Shown here piece by piece: positions 1 to 6,772 of a DNA stretch of 13,862 bases (positions are counted from its first letter, which is position 1; each line of letters starts with the position of its first letter). Source of the DNA: a bacterium (lineage in GTDB: Bacteria > Patescibacteriota > Microgenomatia > Levybacterales > UBA12049); the NCBI GenBank assembly GCA_021813005.1, contig JAKAMH010000004.1, positions 1 through 13,862 on the forward strand, read 5' to 3'. The notes under the pieces are model-generated. The model saw only the letters and a list, made by a program, of their open reading frames with translations. It had not been told where the DNA came from and searched no databases. Both the position numbers and the translations under genes were made by a program.

Positions 1-146
1 ATGGCCGAGCGGACAAGAGGCAAGTGGGCGAGATGGTAAAGGTGCTCCTCAGCCTGGAGAGTATACCCCGCCCCGATGATACGGCTGACGCGCTGGCAAT
101 AGCCATAACGCACGCCTTTACCGCGCCGGTGCTTAGCGGAAGATAA
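1..146 (+). CDS. ruvC: RuvC Holliday junction endonuclease, C-terminal fragment (5' end outside window)
   Basis: The frame starting at base 3 is open from the window edge to a TAA at 144-146 and encodes the last 47 residues of a protein. It contains RQVGEMV and then DTADALAIAITH, which matches the conserved C-terminal helix of RuvC (DAADALA.A..H). That region carries a catalytic acidic residue of the RNase H-fold active site. RuvC cuts Holliday junctions symmetrically once RuvAB has moved the branch point. ruvA starts 48 bases downstream on the same strand, the usual ruvC-ruvA-ruvB order, which supports the call despite the short fragment. The start and the first catalytic acidic residues lie upstream of the window and cannot be checked. 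Confidence 0.86.
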   Translation, partial: GRADKRQVGEMVKVLLSLESIPRPDDTADALAIAITHAFTAPVLSGR

Positions 147-158
147 AAACTGGCATTT

Positions 159-169
159 TGGTATATAAT
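159..169 (+). promoter_or_regulatory. Possible promoter in the ruvC-ruvA gap
   Basis: A perfect TATAAT lies at 164-169, and a TG at 159-160 makes TGgTATATA (162-167) an alternative extended -10. No good -35 box is found 16-18 bases upstream. ruvA begins at 195, giving a leader of about 20 bases. The surrounding AT-rich stretch could give this match by chance, and ruvA may simply be read through from ruvC. Confidence 0.35.
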
Positions 170-194
170 ACTTTATACTTCTTGATACCTCGCT

Positions 195-770
195 ATGATA
201 GGGATACTCAAAGGAAAGATAGAACACCGAATCGATCCACATGTAATTATTGATGTCCATGGTGTCGGCTATAAGGTGTTGGCTGCGCGATCGGTACTGG
301 TCAACGCCGTCCCCGGACAGGAAATAAAGGTCTACACCTACACTCACGTGAGGGAAGACGCGATCGAACTTTATGGGTTCCAGTCGCTTGAGGATCTTAA
401 GCTTTTTGAGTATCTGATTAGTGTTTCGGGTGTGGGGTGTAAATCGGCCATTGGCATTTTTTCGGTAGGGGAGCGCGGCGACATCGTGAATGCGATCACC
501 AGCGGGGACGTCGGATTTTTTACCTCGGTACCGAGACTCGGCAAGAAAAATGCCCAGAAGATTATCATCGAACTTAAACCCAAATTGGGAAGCCTCGGGG
601 ATCTGGATTTGACGGAAAATACAGGTGGGGATAGTGATGCCGTAGTGGCGGCGCTTCGGACGTTTGGCTTTTCAGCCAAAGAGGCGATGGCGGCGCTTCG
701 GGAGGTTAAGGATAATGGGGAAACAACAAGTGAGAAAGTAAAGTTGGCACTGCAATACCTGGGAAAGTAA
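195..770 (+). CDS. ruvA: Holliday junction branch migration protein RuvA
   Basis: RuvA forms tetramers that hold the four-way junction flat and load two RuvB motors. The protein is 191 residues, close to the family norm of about 200. Residues 1-62 form the OB-fold domain, starting MIGILKG and ending REDAIELYGF; E54 and D55 match the acidic pin that separates strands. Residues 72-132 hold two helix-hairpin-helix motifs, around SVSGVGCKSA (77-86) and VPRLGKKNAQKI (112-123), which grip the DNA backbone. A linker follows, then domain III (about 147-191, with VVAALRTFGFSAKEA), which contacts RuvB. The second hairpin reads RLGKK where GIGKK is usual, a mild variation. The ATG at 195 gives the canonical N-terminus, but I see no clear Shine-Dalgarno before it. 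ruvB starts one base after the stop codon, so the two are surely co-transcribed. Confidence 0.96.
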   Translation: MIGILKGKIEHRIDPHVIIDVHGVGYKVLAARSVLVNAVPGQEIKVYTYTHVREDAIELYGFQSLEDLKLFEYLISVSGVGCKSAIGIFSVGERGDIVNAITSGDVGFFTSVPRLGKKNAQKIIIELKPKLGSLGDLDLTENTGGDSDAVVAALRTFGFSAKEAMAALREVKDNGETTSEKVKLALQYLGK

Positions 771-771
771 G

Positions 772-1812
772 ATGGATAAAACTGTGATTCGAGAGGGGGA
801 GGCTGAGCAAAATCCGGAAGAGGAGGTACTTATCACGTCTCTTAGGGCGGCGTCCTGGCGAGAATTCCGCGGACAGGAGAGTGTGAAAAAATCCCTCCAG
901 ATAGCCATTGAGGCTGCCCGGAAGCGCAACGAGGCTTTAGAACACGTCTTGCTTTACGGACCACCGGGACTCGGAAAGACAACGCTGTCGCATATTATAG
1001 CCCGCGAGATGGGAGCCAATATTAGAGTGACGTCCGGTCCGGCAATCGAACGTACCGGGGATCTAGCCTCCATTCTTACCAACCTTGAGAAAGGGGATAT
1101 CCTGTTTATTGACGAGATTCACCGGATGAACAAGACGGTCGAGGAAACACTCTATCCTGCCATGGAGGACTACGCACTCGACATCATCCTCGGCAAAGGG
1201 CCGTCTGCCCGGACGCTTCGGCTTGACTTGCCGCAGTTTACCATTATTGGTGCCACAACCAAGGTCGGTATGCTCTCAGCCCCGCTGCGTGACCGTTTTG
1301 GCGTCGTGCACCGATTGAGCTTCTATGAGCCAAGGGACCTGACTTACATCATCGATCAGGCAGCCCGTAAATTGGAAGTTATGATTGACGCGGAAAGTAT
1401 GCAGGAGATCGCCCGGCGGGCCCGGGGAACGCCCCGCATTGCTTTGAAGTTCTTAAAACGAGTGCGCGACTTTTCGCAGGTCAAAGGCAAAGGTGAGATT
1501 ACGCTGCCGCTGACGCATCAGGCACTCTCGATGCTCGAGGTTGACGGAAAGGGCCTTGACCAGCTTGATATCCGGGTGCTTTCGGCAATTATTGAGAAGC
1601 ACAAGGGAGGACCTGTAGGTATTGAGACAATTGCTTCAATTATCTCAGAGGACATCCAGACGCTGGAGGATGTGGTTGAGCCATACCTGATGCAGATTGG
1701 ATTCCTGAAACGGACTCCTCGGGGGCGGATGGCAACGCGGGCAGCCTATGAGCATCTCGGTACGGCGTTCCCAGATAGTCCCAATTCGTCTTCGCAGCAG
1801 AAATTGCTTTAG
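772..1812 (+). CDS. ruvB: Holliday junction branch migration ATPase RuvB
   Basis: RuvB is the hexameric AAA+ motor that pulls DNA through the RuvA-bound junction using ATP. At 346 residues it is full length. After an acidic N-terminus of about 20 residues comes LRAASWREFRGQ (24-35), the start of the AAA+ core. Visible motifs are Walker A GPPGLGKT (63-70), Walker B LFIDE (111-115), sensor 1 GATT (160-163), the arginine finger in DRFG (R175) and sensor 2 GTPRIA (R222). The C-terminal winged-helix domain includes PYLMQIGFLKRTPRGR (304-319), which in this family contacts DNA. The start lies one base after the ruvA stop, preceded by GGGAAAG as a weak ribosome-binding sequence. Its TAG stop overlaps the stop of the convergent P-type ATPase gene by four bases. 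Confidence 0.97.
   Translation: MDKTVIREGEAEQNPEEEVLITSLRAASWREFRGQESVKKSLQIAIEAARKRNEALEHVLLYGPPGLGKTTLSHIIAREMGANIRVTSGPAIERTGDLASILTNLEKGDILFIDEIHRMNKTVEETLYPAMEDYALDIILGKGPSARTLRLDLPQFTIIGATTKVGMLSAPLRDRFGVVHRLSFYEPRDLTYIIDQAARKLEVMIDAESMQEIARRARGTPRIALKFLKRVRDFSQVKGKGEITLPLTHQALSMLEVDGKGLDQLDIRVLSAIIEKHKGGPVGIETIASIISEDIQTLEDVVEPYLMQIGFLKRTPRGRMATRAAYEHLGTAFPDSPNSSSQQKLL
1809..1812. other. Convergent stop-codon overlap, ruvB and P-type ATPase genes
   Basis: The four bases TTAG hold TAG (1810-1812, ruvB, plus strand) and TAA (complement of 1809-1811, ATPase, minus strand). No intergenic space remains for a terminator, so each transcript must end inside the other gene or run antisense to it. 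Confidence 0.95.
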
Positions 1813-4181
1813 AACCCAAGGTGAAAGATGCCCTGAAAGAGGGGCGTGGTAGAGATAATAATCTGCAACAATATGGTCAGCCCTATGGTGAAAAGCATAA
1901 ATTTCGGTATCCGGTGAAACCCCTTCCCCCGGATTAAAACGGCAATACATAAATGGCTTATGATCAACGTGTTAAAAACTATCGTCTGGGCGGCGGTGTA
2001 GCTTTGCGTCTGGAGCAAGATGGAAAAGAGGGCGACGAGGCCAAGCGCGACTGTGGTGCCAATGACTGCAATCAGCAGAATACGGCTGCGAGTGAGGATC
2101 GGGACGCGGGGATCACGAGGCTTGTGTCTGAGAATATCCGGATCTTTGCTGTCTGCGGCCAGTGCAAGCGCCGGCAGGCCGTCAGTTACCAGATTGATCC
2201 AGAGGATTTGTGTCGGCAGGAGCGGGGAAGGAAGATGGAGAAGCGTGGCGAAGAGAATGAACAGCAACTCTGAAAGGTTGCCCGAGAGCAGGTAGGTAAT
2301 CGCTTTAACGATATTTCGGTAAATCATGCGTCCCTCTTCAACCGCCTTGATCAGCGTGGCGAAGTTATCGTCCGTTAGGATAATATCGCTTGCCTCTTTG
2401 GCGACGTCGGTGCCCGACTGTCCGATGGCAATACCAACGTCTGCCCGTTTCAGCGCCAGTGCATCATTTACTCCGTCACCCGTCACTCCCACGACATATC
2501 CCTGTCTTTTGTACAATGTGGTCAGGCGGAGTTTGTCCTCCGGACGGGTTCTGGCAAAAATTCGTATCTTATCAAGCATAAGGACGAGCTCGGTCTCACT
2601 CATCCGTGCGAGGTCGTCTCCCGTGACAACGTCCTCATCCTTGTCAATGAGGCCGATATCTTTGGCGATGGTGAGCGCGGTCAGCTCATTGTCTCCTGTC
2701 ACCATAACCGTTTTAATGCCGGCAGTTCTGGCGCGTTCAAGGGCATCCTTAACCTCCGTGCGGGGCGGGTCATAGATGCCAATCAAGCCAAGAAAGGTAA
2801 GGTGGTTTTCAACATGCTCCCGGGTGAGATTTCGCGTATGGTCCTCAATTTTGGTGCCGAAGGCGATAACGCGAAATCCTTTTCCGGCCAATACCTCGTA
2901 GCGTTTTGTGACTTCCTCGGTCTCCGGGGGGGTAAGGCGGGAACGGGAAATAATTGCCTCGGGAGCGCCTCTGACAAAGGCATGCTGTACGCCGTTCTTC
3001 TGCCAGAGTGTTGAGACAGTCTTAAGTCGCGGATCAAAGACATACTCATCAATGATACTGCCTGTTGCCAGGTATTCGGCTATCTCGGGCTGTGTCCGGG
3101 CCCAGGCAAGGAGAGCCCCGTCTGTCTTGTCTCCAATAATATCGAATTTTTCACCCTCGCCCCGCTTGAGAAGCGAGGCGGTATTGCCAAGAATACTCGC
3201 CTCGGTCAAGAGCTTGGTGGCGGCGGGTGTCGGGCTCCACACCTCTCTGACCTCCATGGTGTTTTGGGTGAGCGTGCCCGTCTTGTCGACGAGAATAACC
3301 TGTATGGCCCCCAGTGTTTCGATAGCCGGCAGGCGACGGACCAGAGCATGCCGTTTGGCCAGGCGATTTGTGCCGATAGCCAGTGCGATGGTGATCACAG
3401 CAGGGAGCCCTTCCGGTACGGCCGCGATACCTATACTTACGGCAAGGAGAAGCAGCGGGATGATTTCCCGCTGCTGCATGAGGCCAAGCGGGATAATGAG
3501 GGCTGAGAGACAGAGGACGATAACTGAGAGGGATTTGCTCAGGGAGGTAAGCTGTTTCTGAAGCGGTGTCTTGTCGGGGGTGATCTCAGAGAGGGAGTGG
3601 GCAATCTGTCCAAACTGCGTCTTGGTACCAATGTGTACCACTCTCAGGTGAGCGTTTCCCTGGGTAACGAGCGTGCCCATGAAAATGGTATCACCGGTCC
3701 GGTGGATGACAGGCAGCGACTCGCCAGTAAGAATTGACTCGTCAACTTCGAGGTGGTGCACCTCAAGGAGAGTGCCGTCTGCCGGAACTCTGTCTCCCTC
3801 AGAGAGGATCACAACATCGCCCGGCACGAGTCCTGTTGCTGCCATTTCTGTCTCAGCGCCGTCCCGGATGACACGGGCTTTGGGAACTGCGTAGCTTTTG
3901 AGTTTTTCGAGTGACTTTTCGGCCCGGTATTCCTGTACAAAACCAAACAGTGCGTTAAGAATAATAATGGCGAGGATAAATATCCCGTCAAGTACATCCC
4001 GAATGACAAACGAGAAAGTGGCCGCGATCAGAAGAATGCCGTTGAGCAGAGTGGGTAGCTGCGAGAGAAGAACGGCAAGCCAGGAAACCGTGCTTGTGGC
4101 GGTGATTGTGTTTAACCCAGCCGTTTCCTGTATCTTCTCAGCCTGCGTTGTAGACAGTCCTTGCTCCATGTGCCAGATCAT
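1809..4181 (-). CDS. Type II P-type cation ATPase, Ca2+-transporting type
   Basis: This integral membrane pump couples ATP hydrolysis to cation transport. The 790 residues (786 if the second ATG at 4169 is used) have a short cytoplasmic N-terminus. The actuator loop TGES is at 152-155, the phosphorylated aspartate D299 is in DKTGTLT, and the hinge motifs MVTGDN (493-498) and TGDGVND (567-573) are present. Residues matching the SERCA calcium sites are E257 in PEGLP (M4), N635 and E638 (M5), and N663, T666 and D667 in NLVTD (M6), so Ca2+ is the best substrate guess. By my hand alignment the M8 glutamate is replaced by H743, so only one ion may move per cycle. NDAL stands where NDAP is usual. 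It is the last gene of the minus-strand run, 15 bases after the GT-C-like gene. No Shine-Dalgarno is visible. Substrate specificity is inferred. Confidence 0.93.
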   Translation of the reverse strand: MIWHMEQGLSTTQAEKIQETAGLNTITATSTVSWLAVLLSQLPTLLNGILLIAATFSFVIRDVLDGIFILAIIILNALFGFVQEYRAEKSLEKLKSYAVPKARVIRDGAETEMAATGLVPGDVVILSEGDRVPADGTLLEVHHLEVDESILTGESLPVIHRTGDTIFMGTLVTQGNAHLRVVHIGTKTQFGQIAHSLSEITPDKTPLQKQLTSLSKSLSVIVLCLSALIIPLGLMQQREIIPLLLLAVSIGIAAVPEGLPAVITIALAIGTNRLAKRHALVRRLPAIETLGAIQVILVDKTGTLTQNTMEVREVWSPTPAATKLLTEASILGNTASLLKRGEGEKFDIIGDKTDGALLAWARTQPEIAEYLATGSIIDEYVFDPRLKTVSTLWQKNGVQHAFVRGAPEAIISRSRLTPPETEEVTKRYEVLAGKGFRVIAFGTKIEDHTRNLTREHVENHLTFLGLIGIYDPPRTEVKDALERARTAGIKTVMVTGDNELTALTIAKDIGLIDKDEDVVTGDDLARMSETELVLMLDKIRIFARTRPEDKLRLTTLYKRQGYVVGVTGDGVNDALALKRADVGIAIGQSGTDVAKEASDIILTDDNFATLIKAVEEGRMIYRNIVKAITYLLSGNLSELLFILFATLLHLPSPLLPTQILWINLVTDGLPALALAADSKDPDILRHKPRDPRVPILTRSRILLIAVIGTTVALGLVALFSILLQTQSYTAAQTIVFNTLIISHLCIAVLIRGKGFHRIPKFMLFTIGLTILLQIIISTTPLFQGIFHLGF

Positions 4182-4182
4182 T

Positions 4183-4200
4183 GTAGCAAAATTATGCTAC
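4183..4200. repeat. Short inverted repeat at the GT-C-like gene / ATPase gene junction
   Basis: GTAGCA (4183-4188) and TGCTAC (4195-4200) form perfect 6-base arms around a 6-base AT loop. The repeat covers the stop codon of the upstream gene (TAG, 4197-4199 on the minus strand) and ends one base before the ATPase ATG. No T run follows on the minus strand, so it is not a standard terminator. CATAAT (minus strand, 4191-4196) inside it could act as a -10 box about 9 bases from the ATG, but there is no convincing -35. Confidence 0.4.
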
Positions 4201-5912
4201 CGGCAGAGTCTCTGGGCTTCTTGTGTGTAGAGCCGGGCAAGCAGGGGGTTTACTCCCGATTCAAGAGCGGCAAGCCGGGTGAGCGCCGGGCAGGACAAAG
4301 CGTCATGATTTAAAAGCCTGGCATAGGCAGTGATAGCCTGCGTTGTTTCTCCCGCTCTGTCAAAGAAGTAGGCAATCTGGAGAAGCTGGCGTGAACTCGG
4401 ATGTTTAGGAAGCGTCGCCTGGAGCGTTCTCTCCGTCATGCCGAACCGGGCGAGTACCCTCATATTGGCAGGTATTTTTTTCAGTAAAATAATCACGTAG
4501 TCATCAAAGTAGACGGGCTGCCAGGATGGGTTTTTAAGTATGGTTCCGAGGAATGACGTTGCCCAGGGTGTCTGGTCTGTATGCGCGAAAAAGATGACGG
4601 AGATGCCATAATGTTTAACAACGCTGTCAAATAATTTTGGCTCCTCCTGCATGGGGATGTAGGTGTTCCGGAAGAAGGAGGCCGGATAGGCTTCCGGTCT
4701 GCCATCCACAAAGACGCGTTCTTTCGGGTAGAGCCGGTAGATAAGATAGCTACCGATATCAAAATTATTAAATATACGCCCCGTAATATGCTGCTTTTCA
4801 AGAAAATCAACACCCCGCTCGGCTCCGGGGGCTACCTGATAACCGATACCTTTCTGCGTTCCCTGCCAGAGAGCAACGATCGCGAGAAAAAGCGTCAAAG
4901 ACCAGGCAAGAGCGGTAAAGACATGTTTCTGTCCCGTCAGATATGCTTTGAGGCTTTGGAAATTGTCGGTGAGCGAGAGCGTGAGAGGAATAAAAAGCGC
5001 AATGGCAGAAAGCGGCATATTGCGAACTGCCGAGGCACCAATGTAGGTAAAGGCAAGCAGTGTCAGCCAATCGGCAAGACTTCTCTTCCTGGCCGTTAAC
5101 AGAAAGCTGCAAAACCCCACGGTAACGAGTGTCTCAAAGAAGAAAATAGACCAGTGAAAATAGTAGTTTTGCAGAAAGAAGATATTTTGGTTTTCCTCGA
5201 TACTATAGCCATAGTTTTTAAAGACTAAAAGCGGATAGAGGGCCCCGGTCAGCCAGTGAGGGTTGACAAGGGCTGCCAGGCAGGTAAGGAAAAAAACGAG
5301 GAAGAAAAAAACCGTGTGGGAATGGGATAGTTTTTGGCGGTGTGTCCAGATCTCGTCTATGGCAAAAATGCCGTATAGGCCGATGCCAACGATAAAGTAG
5401 ATATGCAGATTTACCCAGAGCATCTCAAGCGGCACGAGGAGGAGAAGCAGGGGGGTTGGCTTCTGTTTATACTGCCTGAGGATGATTACAAAGACGGCAA
5501 GCAGCAAGAAGCTGAAAAGCTCAGGCCTGATGTCTGTCCGTTCAAATAGCACAGGAAAACTGAGAAGGGAGGAGACTAAAAGGGCAGTGAGCGATGTTTG
5601 TCCGTAAACTGCCCGGACAAGCAGGAGAAAGAGGAGGCCGACAATCAGAAGCTTTAGCGCGAATAGTCCGGTTGTTCCTGAAGCCGCAAATACCAGGTAA
5701 AAAATCACCTGGGAAAGCCAGTGGTGGTTAAGAAAGGGGAAATTTGGATAGGTATATGAAAAAAGGTTTACCCGAGAAATGTGGTGGGTGGCAAGGATCA
5801 TCTTACCGGTTAAGAGGTGACGTCCCAGGTCTTGTGTCATGGCGGTAATCGGATGGGCGTATCCGATGAGAAGGAGGACTGTCAGGCTGAAGATGACAAG
5901 TAAGCGCGTCAT
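4197..5912 (-). CDS. Multi-spanning membrane protein, GT-C glycosyltransferase-like, with TPR-like C-terminus
   Basis: I do not recognise an exact family name. The 571-residue protein begins with a membrane helix (3-20). A loop with DLGRHLLTG (28-36) follows, then FSYTYPNFPFLNHHWLSQ (51-68). This resembles the first extracytoplasmic loop of GT-C-type membrane glycosyltransferases, where an early acidic residue is catalytic; D28 is the candidate. About ten further hydrophobic stretches run to residue 350. Residues about 362-480 form a soluble domain, with RGVDFLEK, NNFDIGSYLIYRLYP and VFVDGRPEAY. Residues about 488-571 look like one or two TPR-type helical hairpins. It starts two bases after the serine hydrolase stop, without a Shine-Dalgarno, and ends 15 bases before the ATPase ATG. 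Transfer of a lipid-linked sugar outside the membrane is a reasonable guess, not shown; a non-enzymatic polytopic protein is possible. Confidence 0.8.
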   Translation of the reverse strand: MTRLLVIFSLTVLLLIGYAHPITAMTQDLGRHLLTGKMILATHHISRVNLFSYTYPNFPFLNHHWLSQVIFYLVFAASGTTGLFALKLLIVGLLFLLLVRAVYGQTSLTALLVSSLLSFPVLFERTDIRPELFSFLLLAVFVIILRQYKQKPTPLLLLLVPLEMLWVNLHIYFIVGIGLYGIFAIDEIWTHRQKLSHSHTVFFFLVFFLTCLAALVNPHWLTGALYPLLVFKNYGYSIEENQNIFFLQNYYFHWSIFFFETLVTVGFCSFLLTARKRSLADWLTLLAFTYIGASAVRNMPLSAIALFIPLTLSLTDNFQSLKAYLTGQKHVFTALAWSLTLFLAIVALWQGTQKGIGYQVAPGAERGVDFLEKQHITGRIFNNFDIGSYLIYRLYPKERVFVDGRPEAYPASFFRNTYIPMQEEPKLFDSVVKHYGISVIFFAHTDQTPWATSFLGTILKNPSWQPVYFDDYVIILLKKIPANMRVLARFGMTERTLQATLPKHPSSRQLLQIAYFFDRAGETTQAITAYARLLNHDALSCPALTRLAALESGVNPLLARLYTQEAQRLCR

Positions 5913-5914
5913 AA

Positions 5915-6772
5915 TTATTCAGAGTGGTTCCAGCCAACAACCGTTCGGGCGATCTTGGCAATGGTGGCCTTTGCCTCGGACGCATGACTGCCAATATCCG
6001 ATGTCATTACTCCGAGGAAGTAAATATGCGATCCGTCTTTGATAATGCCGACATCATGGACACTACCAATGCCGTCTCCCGACTTGTGGTAGACGACAAC
6101 GGATTTCGCAAGGCCTGCCGGCAACCTGTCCTCGCTATCTGTATGGGTCATAAACCCGAGAAGTTCCATGGTTAGTGCATCCGAGGTGATTTTACGGTTA
6201 TAAAGCTTTGAGAGAAGCAGGTAGATGTCGGCCAGCGAGGTTTCGTTGTGGGCCATATCAGTTTGCCTGAGGCCGAGTGTCTCCATATATGATTGAACCT
6301 CAGCCATGCCGATACGATTGGCCAGGATATGGGCTCCCGTGTTGTCAGAATCTTGCAAGGTCAGTTTGCTGAGCGTGCGGAGTGAGTAGGCAGCGCCCGG
6401 TTGTTCATAACGGATAATACCCGTGCCGTAGTCCTGAATGTCGTCGGCCTGGACTGTTACCTGCTCCGCCAGATTTATTTTCTGCTCGCCGGCCAGGTGG
6501 TAGAGTGTCGCCACGATCGGCAGCTTATTTACGGAAGCGGCAGTGAAGATTTCATGGTTGTTGATGGCAACGGACTGGCCTGTTTTGAGATCGACAAAAT
6601 AAACGGCATAGTTACCCGCTTTTCCTTTCAGCAAGGCGGCAATCTCACTAGTTAAAACATCTGCCTTTGCCTTTGGCGGAGAAAAAAGCGTGAACTGAGG
6701 CAGAAAGCTGATATTTCGCCCGACCATAAGGAGGATTAGCGTATAAATGACAAGAGCAAAAAAGTTTCTCAT
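5915..6772 (-). CDS. Membrane-anchored serine hydrolase of the class A beta-lactamase fold
   Basis: The 285-residue protein has an N-terminal hydrophobic segment (about 4-28) without a clear cleavage or lipobox site, so it is probably an anchored extracytoplasmic enzyme. It carries the penicillin-interacting motifs in order: S80-V-N-K83 (nucleophile and general base), S142-D-N144 and K230-S-G. Length and spacing fit class A beta-lactamases and the related Beta-lactamase2 group. The deacylating glutamate is uncertain: residues 176-181 read NETSLA, so E177 lies in an ExxL setting, but the usual asparagine after the leucine is missing and the stretch also resembles the NxTT segment of non-lactamase relatives. 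A peptidoglycan-acting or other serine hydrolase is as likely as antibiotic hydrolysis. Its ATG overlaps the comM stop (ATGA), indicating translational coupling. Confidence 0.88.
   Translation of the reverse strand: MRNFFALVIYTLILLMVGRNISFLPQFTLFSPPKAKADVLTSEIAALLKGKAGNYAVYFVDLKTGQSVAINNHEIFTAASVNKLPIVATLYHLAGEQKINLAEQVTVQADDIQDYGTGIIRYEQPGAAYSLRTLSKLTLQDSDNTGAHILANRIGMAEVQSYMETLGLRQTDMAHNETSLADIYLLLSKLYNRKITSDALTMELLGFMTHTDSEDRLPAGLAKSVVVYHKSGDGIGSVHDVGIIKDGSHIYFLGVMTSDIGSHASEAKATIAKIARTVVGWNHSE

Noticed and set aside
2326..3561. Plus-strand open frames (2326-2775 and 2908-3561) antisense to the P-type ATPase gene
   Set aside because: They are Ser/Arg-rich, match no family, and lie opposite a clearly conserved ATPase sequence. 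They are open only because of the codon usage of the real gene.
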